NCBI RefSeq assembly: GCF_013373865.1
Contig: NC_050467.1
Span: 8,734,583 to 8,798,582 of the forward strand
Direction: 5' to 3'
Source of the DNA: Monomorium pharaonis
Taxonomy: Eukaryota > Arthropoda > Insecta > Hymenoptera > Formicidae
Length of the DNA stretch: 64,000 bases
Every line of letters starts with the position of its first letter. Within the stretch, counting starts at the first letter, position 1. This document shows, piece after piece, positions 10,975 through 22,412 of the stretch. The notes below the pieces were generated by a model. That model had not been told where the DNA came from, searched no databases, and saw only the letters and a program-made list of their open reading frames with translations. Position numbers and translations under genes: made by a program.

Positions 10975-11297
10975 AAATTTACGGCCACTGAAAATTAACT
11001 AATAATAGAATCAATTCGTAAAGTCTTGTTAATAAAGTATTAAAAAAATTTAAAAGCAGAATTGGAATGAATTTTTAAATTTAATTTAAATGTCAATGTT
11101 TGTGTTAATAGCAGTTGCTATGGAAATTTAAATTAATTTAATTTAAATTAATAAATGTAAAATATATATATGATGAGAATATTTCGAATTATGTAAAACA
11201 ACTGATAATTAAATTGATATTCGAAGATTTGTATAGCGTGTAAAAACGAAATTGTCAAATTATGAATTTTATAATTCGTATTATATTTTATTAAATG

Positions 11298-12372
11298 TGT
11301 AACCGTGAATTTTCAATTATGATGTGCTACGGATAGCCGCGGTTAATTCAGGGTTCGGGCGGCGGGCTGGTTGAATGAATGACGAAGGCAAGCGGTATAT
11401 GTTTAACAATAGTATTTATTCCACTAAATGCCTATCTAATATGTACAAGTTCCCTACTCTAATAACTTACAACTAAGATCTCGCTATGCGAGTCGCGGGC
11501 GATTTATTATGGCGACGCGTGTCGCGGGGCGCATGTGCGCGTCGAGTATTCGGTGCCGGATTGGCTGCGGCGGGCGTATGGCCCGTGTATCGGTCGGTGC
11601 GTCGATCGGCGTTAGCGGCCGGTCTTACGGATTACAATACTCGCGGCGGTGTAATGCGTGGCGGCGTTCGTGTCGGTCGCGGTGGTAGCCGGATTGGCTG
11701 CGGCGTTACGGTCGCGGCTGCGCGGTACGGTGCGGCGTTCGCATTCGCCGAGTCGGTCGGTGCGGCGTCACGATTGGTCACGGCGGTGCGCGACTGCGCG
11801 GTACGGCGCGGCGTTCGCATTCGCCGAGTCGGTCGGTGCGGCGTCACGATTGGTCACGGCGGTGCGCGACTGCGCGGTACGGCGCGGAGCTCGGCTCGAC
11901 AGCCACGGTGATCAGCTGTTATTATCGTCGAGGATCATCCCGCGTGGATGATCCTCCGCGTCGGCGGTTTCCCCTCAGTACGGGGTCTCCGTGTGCGGTC
12001 GGGATCGGTAGCTCAATACGCGTACCGGGATCCGGGTGTCGAGCGGGGCGGTGTTTTGCCACTCACTGCGTGGCGCGAGGAAGCGCTCAGTGCGCGCTAG
12101 TGAAGGAAGCCGGGTTTGCGGTTATGTTCGGCACTCAGTGCGTGCTCTGGATACTCAGCTCACTTCGCTGAGTGGATCGGTCGGCTCAGTACGCTAGACC
12201 GGGGAGATCTGATTCCTTATCACCAGCGGAGGGCTTTTATAGCCCCCGTTTGGTGACAAGAGGAGTGGAGATGTGCGGGGAGACCGAGATAAGCGGAGGG
12301 GACTACACGAGGTAGGAGGGTAACGGCCTCGTATCTATATGCCTTAACGTGGCGGAGGAACGGCTCGTTACA
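11298..12372 (-). mobile_element. GC-rich solo LTR in the copia leader
   Basis: The block starts TGTAACC (11298) and ends CGTTACA (12372) and is flanked by AATG (11294-11297 and 12373-12376). A TGT...ACA outline with a 4-bp TSD is typical of gypsy-type solo LTRs. GC content is far higher than the surrounding AT-rich leader. On the minus strand an AATAAA-like signal (near 11416) lies close to the 3' end, which suggests minus orientation. ORFs over 11486-12171 follow the GC-rich repeats and are not considered genes. It inserted after the copia element. Confidence 0.7.
11720..11885. repeat. 76-bp tandem repeat, about 2.2 copies
   Basis: GCGCGGTACGG recurs at 11720, 11796 and 11872, with near-identical sequence between (CATTCGCCGAGTCGGTCGG and GATTGGTCACGGCGG). 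It is internal to the solo LTR. Confidence 0.85.
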
Positions 12373-12688
12373 AATGTGTAATAAGAACGATTTTGTTTAG
12401 CAGAAAAGAATAAAGAAATAAGACATTAAGATATACAAAGATATATAACAAGATTAGTAAAAATTATAAAAGATTTAAAATTAAGATTTAATAATTTTAA
12501 AAGGTTAAAATCATTATTTAAACGAACTAAAGTAAAATCTAAAATAAAGGAGTTAAAAAAATATATTTAAAATTAAGAAATTTAATTTAAAATAATAAAA
12601 ATAATATTTTTATAAAAAAAATAAAATAAAAATATAAAATATATAAAAAAAAATATTTAAATAAATTATTTATTCTTTTCTTCTTAAA

Positions 12689-15600
12689 ATGGCGAAAGTC
12701 GCGGAAGATTACTTTAATATTGAAAAACTTTGTGGAATTGAAAATTTCCAAATCTGGAAATTTCAAATTAAAATATTGTTCAGAGCAAATGAAGTGTTAG
12801 AAATTGTAACAGAATATAGAGGTGAAGAAAATAGAAATGATTTGTGGAGAAAGAAAGATGCAATAGCGCAAAAGATAATTATTTCGTCTTTAGATAAGAA
12901 ACCGCTTTTACAAATAATGGATTGTAATACTTCTAATGAAATGTGGTCTAAAATATGTAACACTTATGAAAGAGACAATAAGCAACAAAAATGTAAGTTG
13001 ATGCAAGAATTTTATAGTATTTCTTTTGATAAGGGAACTGATATGCTAACGTACATAAGTAAACTGAAAAATTTAGCTTTCAGATTAAATGCTATGGATA
13101 TTAAAATTGATGATAAAATGTTAATATCTAAAATATTAGCAACTCTTCCGAAGGAATATTTATATTTTGTAAGTGCTTGGGAGTCAACGGAAATCGAAAG
13201 GAAGACAATAGAGAACTTGACAGCAAGACTGATCGGAGAAGAACAGAGACTAAATCCCAAAGAAGAGGAGGAAGGAACTGTGGCTTTCAAGACAACTTTG
13301 AGATGCAATTCATGTAAGAAAACAGGACATATTGCAAGGTACTGTAAAAATAAGAAACAGCAAGAAGATAAGAAACAGGTACGTTGTTTTAAATGTAATA
13401 AAGAAGGTCATATAGCAAAATTCTGTAAGAAAGAAGAAAATGAAAGAAAATGTGGAATCTGTAAAAAGGATAATCATCTTGAAAAAGATTGTTATTTCAG
13501 AGAGAAGAAACAAGAAAAGAATGGAAGTAAAAATAAGGTAGCCTTTTTGACAGGTGAATTTAATGAAGAAAATACTTGGATTATAGATTCAGGAAGCACA
13601 TCTAATATGACCAATGACAAGAAGATGTTAAAAGAAATTAAAGAATCTGATGTTGTAATAAATGTTGCCAAGACGAAGGAAACTATGAAGGCTAAATATA
13701 TTGGTAAAATTGAATATGATAAATTCGTGCTTAACGACGTGTTATATGTACCTAATTTAAGTACAAATCTATTATCAGTCAACTCAATCACGAAGAATGG
13801 TGGTGAAGTTATTTTTACGAAAGATAAAGTAAAAATTAAGTCGAATAATAAAACTGTTCTGGAAGGACAAAAACATAGTAATGGATTGTTTCAAGTTAAA
13901 ATGAAACCAGAACGAAGCACGAGATCTTTAATGGCAGAAAATAAAGAGAGTTTAGCTAGAATTTGGCATAGAAAATTGGGTCACATAAGTGTGACAAAAA
14001 TGGAAGAGCTGTTAAAACAAAATGTTGATATTAAAATATCAGTTAAAGACATAGAAGAATTAAAAGAAGTATGTGAAGTTTGTCAGAAAGCAAAGCAAAC
14101 AAGGTTGAAATTTGGTCAATCAAGAACTAATGCACGGAGGCCTTTAGAAATAATACATACTGATTTGTGTGGGCCTATTGATCCAAATACATGGAATGGG
14201 AAGAGATATTTTGTTACATTTCTAGATGATTATACCCATTTTACAATGATATATTTGCTTAAAAATAAGAATGAAGTAAAGGATTCATTGGTTGAATACG
14301 TAAAACGTGTGGAAGCTCATTGGAATTTGAAGATTTCAAAGATTAGATGCGATAACGGAAAAGAATATCAGAATAAAGATATTCTTAAGTGGTGTAAGAG
14401 AAGAGGAATAATGATGGACTTTACAACGCCATATACACCTCAATTAAATGGAAAAGTAGAAAGACTAAATAGAACTTTACTAGATAAGGTTCGGGCACTT
14501 CTGTTTGATTCAGCTTTTGATAAGAAGATGTGGGGTGAGGCGTTATATTGTTCGGTGTATATTCTGAATAGATTGCCAACAGATTTTCTTGAATGCACAC
14601 CATATGAAATGTGGGAAAGAAAAAGGCCAAATTTTAAGATAATGCAAATTTTTGGAAGTTGTGCATATGTGAAGAGACTAGGATCACTAAAGAAATTAGA
14701 AGAAAGAAGTAAGAAATTATTTTTCGTGGGATATGCTCCAAATGGTTACAGGCTATGAAATCCAGAGGAAAGAAAAATTATAATAGCTAGAGATGTAGTT
14801 TTTGGACAAACACAAGGAGAAGATATTATACAAGGTAAGAAAGTAAAATTTATTCAACTAGAAGAACAGGAAGAAGAAGATAGCGATATTAATGAAGAAG
14901 AAGACTGAGAAGATGCTAATGAAGGAAATTCATCAAGAGATTCTTCTTTCCTGGAAGATAGAAGAGAAAATGGAAGAAGAACACAAGATAATTGTATAAG
15001 AAAGGAACGAGACGTTTCAAAAGTTCATGAAGAATCCATAGAAAAACAAATTGCAGAAACAAGAAAATCTACTAGACAGAAGAAACGACCAGATTTTTAT
15101 AATAAATATGTAATGTTGTCTTATTATGAAGCAGTCACAGGACCGGATCGAGAAAAATGGAAGGAAGCTATTTACGAAGAAAAGAAATCTTTAAAAGAAA
15201 ATGAGACGTGGGAAGAAGTGGATATTAAAAACGTAAAAGATGGAAAACCATTAACAGGGAAATGGATATTTAGGATAAAACAAGATGGAAGATATAAGGC
15301 ACGTCTTTTAATTCGTGGTTGTGAACAAGAACATGGAGTAAATTATGAAGATACTTTTAGTCCAGTAATTAGTACAAGTGCACTTCGAAGTCTTTTAGCA
15401 CTTGCTACTATGAAGAAATATAAATTTGTAACATTTGATATTAAAACAGCTTTTCTTTATGGAAATATAGAAGAAAATGTATACATGTTTCCACCAGAAG
15501 GTTATAAATGCAAAGAAAAAATTTTTAAATTGAAGAAAGCATTATACGGCCTAAGACAAGCACCATTGAGATGGAATATACGTTTTACTGATTATTTGAA

Positions 15601-16603
15601 AGAAAGGAATTTCAAACAATTGGAGAGTGAACAATGTATCTTCAAAAATAAGGATAAAGATTTAATACTCGGAATTTATGTAGATGACGGTATATTACTT
15701 GGAAGTAATATAAGTGAAATAGAAAATATAATTGAATATTTAAAGGAAGAATTTCAAATGACAGTCGTATACAAGCCTAAAATTTTCGTAGGTTTGGAAA
15801 TGACCAAGGTAGAAGAAGGTATTAGATTAAAACAAGAAGATTATACAACAAAAATTCTTGAAAAATTCGGAATAAATAAAGCAAAACCAGTAAAAATACC
15901 GATTCTGAAAAATGAAGAGAAAAGAACTCCAAAGAAGGAAGTTTTTTGTTATAGAGAAATAGTAGGAAGTTTATTATATTTGTCAACTAAAACAAGGCCA
16001 GATATTTCTTATGGAGTTGGATATAGTAGCAGATATATGGAAAATTATAATCAAGAAAATATTAACGATGTTAAACACATAATGAAATATTTAAAAGGAA
16101 CAATCGATCATGGAATTCAGTATAATAAGAATGGAGATTTGTCACTTTTACAAGCTTATTGTGATGCAGATTTTGCTGGAGATGAATTAACAAGACGAAG
16201 TACTACTGGATATATAATTTTCTATGGAAATGGACCTATCGTTTGGTGTTCAAGAAGACAACCAAATATAGTATTGTCAAGTACAGAAGCGGAATATGTA
16301 GCAGCAGCAGAATGTTGCAAGGAATTACAATATTTGAAAACTTTACTAGAAGAATTACAAGAAAAGGAAATAAATATAGAATTATATGTTGACAACCAAA
16401 GCACAATTTCATTAATTATTAACGGAGTTGTTAATAGAAGATCTAGACATATTGATGTTAAATATAGATTTGTGCATGATTTAGTTAAAAATAAGAAAAT
16501 TAAAATTAAATATTGTCCTACTGATAATCAGAAAGCTGATTTTTTGACAAAAGCATTGAATATAATTAAATTTGAAAATTGTAAAAGAAATGTAGTTTAT
16601 TAG
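12689..16603 (+). pseudogene. Copia Gag-Pol polyprotein with two in-frame stops
   Basis: ATG 12689 (MAKVAEDYFNIEKLCG) follows an A-rich leader. Gag (residues about 1-200) ends in three CCHC-like knuckles: CNSCKKTGHIARYC, CFKCNKEGHIAKFC and CGICKKDNHLEKDC. Protease has WIIDSGSTSNM (about 298). A GAG-pre-integrase HRKLGHIS is followed by integrase with HTDLCGPI, the DDYTHF block and DNGKEY, and the region with QLNGKVERLN that supplies the third acidic residue. RT (from about 15113) has FDIKTAFLYG and the catalytic YVDD. RNase H has DADFAGD and SSTEAEY. Two TGA codons, at 14756-14758 and 14906-14908, both in the integrase-RT linker, are the only breaks I find in about 1,300 codons. Recent death or a rare read-through copy are both possible. 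Confidence 0.93.
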
Positions 16604-16614
16604 CTAGTTGAAAT

Positions 16615-16624
16615 TAAGGAGAGG
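16615..16624 (+). promoter_or_regulatory. Copia polypurine tract
   Basis: AAGGAGAGG lies directly before the 3' LTR start TGTTAAG, where plus-strand DNA synthesis would be primed. Confidence 0.7.
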
Positions 16625-16938
16625 TGTTAAGCGAATAATTTCAATTAGTTAATCGTGTTGAATTGAGCAAGATTTCTAGTTGCTTAGCAAATTTATTTAA
16701 GCACAATGTTTTGTTGCTTGTTGCTCTTGTCTTTTGATTTTAGCCTGTATGGATGTCGTATGTGGATGTAAGGCCTTGCTATCCGTTTCTACCGAGAGTG
16801 TTGTGTGTGAATGAAACTATGCTGATACCTTTATCATGTCAGATAAGTTTAATATATAAGAATAATATTCATTAAACGTCTATGTAATATTTAAATAAAT
16901 ATGATTATAATGATTGCATAAATACTAATATTTTATCA
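16625..16938 (+). repeat. Copia 3' LTR
   Basis: 314 bp, uninterrupted, ending TTTATCA and followed by the TSD GGGAC. It serves as the empty-site reference for the MITE in the 5' LTR. Confidence 0.95.
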
Positions 16939-16943
16939 GGGAC

Positions 16944-17524
16944 AAATCGGAGTTTGGAAGCCCGTCTTGAGAAAGAATTACTTTTTTGGGGGAGGGAAGG
17001 AACTTGAATTTTTTAATTTTAACAATTTATTGCGGGAAATTTTTCTTTTTCTTTTTTAGAAGCGAGGTCTTCCGTCTTGAAGAAGGTATTCTTAAGAGGA
17101 TTCTTCGAGAATTGTCTAGAAGACGTCGATAGTGTAATCTTTCATGAGAAAAGAATTTAAGAAGACCGTCTCGCTCACAGTTTTCGACCGTGGTTTCCTG
17201 TGAGACTTTGGGTAAATGCCGAGACAGGGACAAGGGTGCTCTTATAAGACGAGAGGGGTCCACGGGAAATTACCTCCCCCTTGTTCAAAGAGGAACGGCG
17301 TCGGCAGCGTTTACGAGGAGCAACAGCAGGGTTCACGCAGTCTTGGAAGCGGAATTCCTGAGGAGTTTTCCCGAAGCTGGGGGGGGGGGCCTGGTTGGCT
17401 GCCTCCGAGAAGGGGACTCAAGGAAAAAGGAATTAAGATCCCGTAGATGCAGAAAAACGGGAATGGAAGTGTGGCCCGGTAACCTGAAGCAGCAGCTCAG
17501 GGTAGGGCAGGAAATCACTCTGAA
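16944..17524 (+). other. Gypsy 3' untranslated region, first part
   Basis: This continues the gypsy element after the copia insertion. It has no pol or env motif. It contains a G run at 17381-17389. The ORFs of 60-113 codons here lack family features and are treated as chance. Confidence 0.6.
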
Positions 17525-17532
17525 GTCCTGAT

Positions 17533-18030
17533 CAGTGATGGAAACTCGCGAGATATTCCGCGCGGCAAGAGCGTTCGTGCGTGAGGTGACGTATCAGTAC
17601 TTTTCCAGTCACGGTTGTAGGTGCTATATCGGGTGCCTACAAGGGTCCAAACATGCGTATAAGTGGCTATAGTTTATTTTTATTATATGTTGTTTTAATG
17701 TGCCATATTTATTATATTCAATTTTAGTGCAAAAATGCTAATAAGATTTTTACAAGTTTCTTATAATAAATGTTGATATTTATGTAATAAATCGGCTATA
17801 ATTGTTACAAAAAAAACTATTAATAAATAACATTTATTATTGTTCATAAGTAGGATTTTGCTTTAATATAAAATATTAATAAAAACTTTTCTCTTTACAA
17901 TATTCTTCACATTCTTTTATCGATGAATATTAGGACCTTTACAGTACCACTAAATATATACGTTAATGCGCTGCGCCGCTGTTGCTTAGATGCGCGTGCG
18001 CGAGAAATATCTCGCGAGTTCCCATCACTG
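17533..18030. mobile_element. hAT-type MITE, TIR CAGTGATGG..., 8-bp TSD GTCCTGAT
   Basis: The left tip CAGTGATGGAAACTCGCGAG and the right tip CTCGCGAGTTCCCATCACTG are inverted copies with one mismatch. The 8-bp TSD GTCCTGAT is perfect at 17525-17532 and 18031-18038. An 8-bp TSD with a CA...TG tip is the hAT signature. It is 498 bp, with AT-rich interior and no ORF. Confidence 0.92.
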
Positions 18031-18102
18031 GTCCTGATGTCTGCAGGGAAACATTTTACCGCTTGAAAACTGCCCTCCTCGATTGTCGGGATGACAATCT
18101 TG

Positions 18103-18119
18103 GTAGGGGGGGGGGGCAG
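18103..18119 (+). promoter_or_regulatory. Gypsy polypurine tract
   Basis: TAGGGGGGGGGGCAG sits directly before the 3' LTR, the expected position for plus-strand priming. Confidence 0.7.
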
Positions 18120-18380
18120 TGTTACGATCGCGCTGGACGTACGATGCATTTCGACTCTCGGCTGCGCGGCGTCCTCCTTAGCAATCACGCTGTTTACGCG
18201 GACGCGCTCGTCAGATTTCCGGAGCTGTCAACCCGAACGGACGTGCTCCGTTTCTTTGTCCGAAAACGTTCTGTATTTCAAGCTTTACATTAAAGAACTT
18301 TGAAAGAGAGAAAACGTCTTTCTTATTTCGTGCGGGAGTGTGTGAGTGAGAGAGCGAAAGGCAGTTTTGCCGGGCGAACG

Positions 18381-18385
<5 letters not shown>
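18120..18385 (+). repeat. Gypsy 3' LTR
   Basis: 266 bp, TGTTACG...CGCAACA, followed by the ATAT duplication and a TA run. Confidence 0.92.

Positions 18386-18434
<49 letters not shown>
18386..18434. repeat. (TA)n microsatellite
   Basis: About 24 TA units between the gypsy 3' LTR and the LINE 5' end. It is probably an expansion of the TA run at 5003-5009 after the gypsy insertion split it. Confidence 0.9.
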
Positions 18435-18437
<3 letters not shown>

Positions 18438-18912
18438 TTCCGTTTCCCGTGACATAGAGTGTGGCAGGTATGTGAATAATGTGTGAATCTTAGAGCGATT
18501 AAAGAGGTTGAGAGGTGAGGAGTTACAGTGAGAAGGGTAAAGGTGAGAGCGGGTGTGTGGGCAGGAAGGAGGGTTTGAGAGAACAGTTTGAGTCGGGGGG
18601 ATAGTAATTAAATAGATAATTAGGTAGAAATACGAGACGGTTGGGAGAGTACAGAGTAGATAGTGAATATAGGTAGACGAGCGTACACGGGTGGGGAGCG
18701 TGAGAAGCAGAGGGAGCGACACGAGCGGGAAAGTAGAGGCTAGGGCGCTGGACAAGTCTGTTCAATAGAGAGCGGGACAAGTTTAGGTGAATAAGGTGCG
18801 TAGGTAGATATGAATATGGGGATGTAAATGAGAGGGGAGAGGAAGGAATAAGAATAGCGGAGCAAGTTAGAAAGGGGGAGAGAAAGAAGAAGGGGAAAGT
18901 AAAAAGACAGAA

Positions 18913-19790
18913 GTGAAGAAGAGGGAAAGACCAACGAATGTAGAAAGGCTAGTTAGAAATAGAACGAAAAGTATGAATAGCATAAAGAGGATGTTAGGAA
19001 GAAGAAAAAGGAAAGATAGAGAACAGGATAAAGAGGAGATGGAGATAGCAGGAGAGGAGAAAGGTATTAAAAGAAGTAGACTAGCGATGATTTCAACGGA
19101 AGGAAAACAGGCTTAGGAAGGGACATAGAGAAAGTTTTAGAAAAGTTGGGGAAGCTGGGGAGAAAAATGGATGAGGGGAGGAAAGATATGAAAAGGCAGT
19201 TAACAGAGCTAAAAAATAGGTGGGAAGAAGAAAGAAAAAAAATGAGGAAGAGAATAAAGGGGATAGAAAAGAGATTAGAAGATTTAAAAGAAAAGACAGA
19301 GAGAGCGGTTGTAAGAGGGGCGGTGTTTGTAAGGGGAGGAGAGGGGAGAGGAAAAGGATATAGATAGAAAGATGACGAAAAAATTAAGAGAATTAGATGT
19401 GAGATTAGATAAGAAGGAAAGAGAAGCGAGAAAAAAAACGTGATAATCAAGAGACTGAAGCTAGAAGGAAAAAGCGTGGAGAAGGCCGTAGAGGAATTAT
19501 GGGAGGAAATAGGAATAGTAAAGAGAAAAGAGGAGATAAAGAGAGTAGGAGAAATAGATAGAGAAGGGAAAGCGATGGCATTAGTAAAATTAGAGAGTAT
19601 AGAGAATAAGAAGAAAGTGATGATAGAAAAGAAAAAGTTAAAGGAGAGACGGGAGAGGATAGATGATGATTTAACGAAAAAAGAGAGAAGGGCTAAATGG
19701 AAAATAGAAAGGGAGGCTATTAAAAAAAAGAAAAGAGAAAAGAGGGTAAATGTAAATTATAACAAGATGTGGATGGGAAAGTGAAGATTC
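18913..19790 (+). pseudogene. LINE ORF1, coiled-coil RNA-binding type, broken
   Basis: Pieces at 18913-19116, 19146-19367 and 19440-19784 are extremely rich in Lys, Glu and Arg and form a long predicted coiled coil (MDEGRKDMKRQLTELKNRWE region). They are followed by a segment with VEELWEEIGI and KEEIKRVGEI that recalls the ORF1 RNA-recognition-like half seen intact in the minus-strand LINE at 45359-46087. ORF1 proteins of LINEs bind the element RNA and form trimers through such coils. The pieces are separated by stops at about 19114 and 19365 and by a frame change, so no full protein is made. Orientation and order match ORF2 downstream. Confidence 0.65.
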
Positions 19791-19929
19791 GGGATGAAGT
19801 GGAGGAGACATGGATAAGAGAAAGGGAAAACAAGTAAAACTGGCTAGCAAGAGAGGTAGGAAGAGGGGAAGGAGTAGAAGAGAGGGTGAAAGCGGAGAAG
19901 GAGGCAAAAAGAGAGAAAAAAGGAAAGGG

Positions 19930-22412
19930 GTTATAAAATAGTATTTTGGAATGTAGCAGGGGTAGGGAATAAGAATAAGGAGTTCTGGGAAGGTCTAAAA
20001 GAGGGGGATGTAATCATCTTAAGTGAAACATAACTAGACAAGAAAGGATGGAAAAGGAGAAGAGATAGATTTCCAAAGGATTATACGTAGGAAGCACAGT
20101 GGGCAAGTAGAGAAAAACAGAGGGGAAGGGCAAAAGGGGTGATAGGAGTTAGAAAAGGGATAAAAATGACAAGGGCTGAATGTGGAAGAGAGATGGAGGG
20201 GATTTTGGTGAGAATGGTATGCTTGGGAGGTAATTGGTGGAAAGTGATAGGAGTATATGTTAACAGAGATTTAGAAAGTAAATTGCAGAACGTGTAAAGA
20301 AGTGGATAGAGGGGAGGATGAAGAGGAGAGAATAATAATAGGGGGAATTTTAATGTGAGGACGGGCAGAGAGGGGGAAAGACATATGGAAGAGAAAAGGA
20401 AGAGGGAATCAAGAAATACATTGATAAACGGAGATAGAAAAAAACTTTGTAGATTTTTAGAAGAGATGGGATACGCGATTTTGAACAGGAACGTGGAAGG
20501 GGAAAGAGGAAAGTGGACACATGTTAGCTGGAGGATCAGTAATTGATTACGTTACTGAGATGAGGGAATAAGAGAGAAAATTATTAGAATGATAATAGAG
20601 GAAAAAGTGGATCCGGATCATCAGCCACTGGCGGGTATGGATAAAAGGAAAAAAAGCAAAGGAGGAAGATAGAAGGGGAGGTTTAAGAAGGCGGAGAGAA
20701 AAAGTGCAGTGGACAGAAGAGAAAAATTTGGGGAAGAGGAGATAGGTGATAGGGAGATGGAAGAAGAGTGGAAAGGTTTGAAAGTGAAAATAGAAGCGTT
20801 GGGGATCATAGAAAAAAGGTGGCAGGAGGGGGAAAAATGGGTGGTGGGATGGAGTTTAGGGAGAGTAAAAAGAAAATTAGAAGGGAGTTGAGGAAATGGA
20901 AGAGAGAGGGAGGAGAGAGAAAAAGTTATAGAAGAGAAAGAGAAATACAATAAATTATGTAATGAGAAAAAAAAGAGAAAGGAAAAAGTGGGAAAGATAA
21001 GTGGGAAAGGCTACGACAGAGGGGCAGGTGCGGAAAATAGTAAATAGGAAACGGAGAACGAAAAAGAGGGTTAACGAATTTATAGAGATAGAAGAGTGGG
21101 ATGATTATTTTAAAAATTTGTTAGGCGAGGAAGGGAGAATAAGGATAGAAAGGATAGGAAAAAAAGTAAAGGAGGGTGAAGAGAAGATGAGCAGGAAGGA
21201 GATTGAGAAGATAGTGAAAAGATTGAAAAATAGGAAGGCGACGAGTGAGGACGGGATACCGAACGAAGTATGGAAGTATGATGGGGAAGAGTTAGTGTGT
21301 AGCTTATGGAAGATTTGCAATAGAGTTTGAAAGGAAGAGGAGTGCCCAGTAGAGTGGAGGGAGGGGGTAGTGGTACCAATAATAAAAAAGGGAGTAGGTG
21401 TAACGGTAGACTAATACAAGAGAGTGACACTGACACAAACGGCTTATAAAGTATATACCGCAGTATTGGCGGAAAGATTGAGAGGAGGGCTAGAGAGTAA
21501 GAATATTTTACCTTTGAGTCAGGCGGGATTCAGAAAGGGCTGGGGTACAATAGATAATATATATATGTACTAAATTATTTAATAAATAGGCAAATAGAGA
21601 GAAGGGGTGGAAAAATGATTCTTTTGTTCGTAGATTTGAAAGCAGCGTTCGATTCGGTAGATAGGGAGATTTTATTAAAGGCGATGAAAAAGAGGGGTGT
21701 AAGAGAGGGAGTAGTATAGAGATGTGGGGAGGTTTTAAGGGAGACGATGAGTAGGGTGAGGATGGGGGAGAAGGGAAAAAATTTTGGACAGGAAAGGGAC
21801 TGAGGCAAGGATGTACGTTGAGTCCGTGTCTTTTCACCCTGTTGCTGGCAGATTTGGACAAGGAATTAGGCAAAGGAGGGTGGGAAGGAATAGAGTTAGG
21901 GGAAAGGAAGGTCTACTCATTGGCTTATGCGGACGATGTAGTGCTGTTGGCGAAAGATGAGGAAAGGATGAAAGGCATGATGGGAAAACTAGAGAATTAC
22001 TTAGGCAGGAAGAAAATGGAGGTAAATACGGATAAGACAAAGATAATGAGATGTAAAAGAGGAGGTGGGAAAAGGAAGAAGGTAAGCTGGAGATAGAAAG
22101 GGAGGGTAATAGAAGAGGTAAAGAGTTACAAATATCTGGGATATACTTTACTAACGAATGGGAGGCAAGAGAGTCATGTAGAGAAGAGAGTGAAAAAAGG
22201 AGCGGCAATATTAGGACAAGTGTGGGGGATTGGGAAGAGAAAATTTGGAAGAGATTAGGACAGAAGACTATGGTTGTTCGATAGGTTGGTTTGGTCGGTG
22301 ATAAGTTATGGAGTAGAGATATGGGGTTGGAAGTCGAGAAAGAGGGTAGAGAGTTTACAATGGAGATACCTGAGGTGGATGTTGGGTGTAGAAAGAAGTG
22401 TGCCGGATTATA
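19930..22412 (+). pseudogene. LINE ORF2 (endonuclease and reverse transcriptase), broken
   Basis: The endonuclease start is visible as IVFWNVAGVGNKNKEFWEGL and VIILSET around 19935-20035, followed by a stop where TW is expected. RT pieces follow: ATSEDGIPNEVWKYDG (about 21240), VTLTQTAYKVYTAVLAERL (about 21425), QAGFRKGWGT (about 21520), LFVDLKAAFDSVDREIL (about 21625), GLRQGCTLSPCLFTLLLADL (about 21800) and the catalytic block LAYADDVVLLAKD (about 21920). The domain order and the YADD box define a LINE reverse transcriptase. Many stops and frame changes occur, for example at 20030, 20945 and 22096. The C-terminal part stops at PDYM near 22412, where the LTR begins. Antisense Ser/Leu-rich ORFs over this region are shadows. 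Confidence 0.8.

Larger units (their letters stand above)
9697..16938 (+). mobile_element. Ty1/copia LTR retrotransposon, young, nested in gypsy
   Basis: LTRs begin TGTTAAGCGAAT and end ATTTTATCA. The 5-bp TSD GGGAC is perfect (9692-9696 and 16939-16943). The 5' LTR equals 314 bp once the 948-bp MITE and one TA are removed, exactly the 3' LTR length, and the two differ at four positions. Integrase precedes RT in one long reading frame, which is the copia order. The element landed in the gypsy 3' region twelve bases after the end of the gypsy integrase. Two in-frame stops interrupt the polyprotein; otherwise the frame is open from 12689 to 16603. Confidence 0.95.
5010..18385 (+). mobile_element. 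Ty3/gypsy LTR retrotransposon, complete but defective, with nested insertions
   Basis: LTRs at 5010-5278 and 18120-18385 both run TGTTACGATCGCGCTGG to GAACGCAACA and are flanked by ATAT (5006-5009 and 18386-18389). Gene order is gag, protease, RT, RNase H, integrase, which is the gypsy order. The RT has YLDD and the integrase has an HHCC zinc module. Removing the copia insertion (9697-16943) and the hAT MITE with its TSD leaves about 5.6 kb, a normal gypsy length. The LTRs differ by 7 substitutions and one 3-bp indel. Coding is broken by many stops and frameshifts. It inserted in the TA run beside the TIR element 3204-5002. Confidence 0.9.
18435..22412 (+). mobile_element. APE-type LINE, 3'-truncated by an LTR
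   Basis: The 5' end GACTTCCGTTTCCCGTGACA resembles the 5' end of the minus-strand LINE at 46380, so both belong to one clade. Coding strand is purine-rich throughout. ORF1 is a Lys/Glu-rich coiled-coil protein; ORF2 has apurinic endonuclease and RT with YADD. The 3' end is lost where a minus-strand LTR begins, and no poly(A) tail is seen. Clade within the LINE tree is not resolved. Confidence 0.8.

Noticed and set aside
11486..12171. ORFs of 71-141 codons, Arg/Ala/Gly rich
   Set aside because: They lie in a GC-rich solo LTR with a 76-bp repeat, overlap in several frames and have no family features.
18285..18755. 156-codon minus ORF with a YIYIYI run
   Set aside because: It spans the gypsy LTR, the TA microsatellite and the LINE 5' UTR; it is not one gene.
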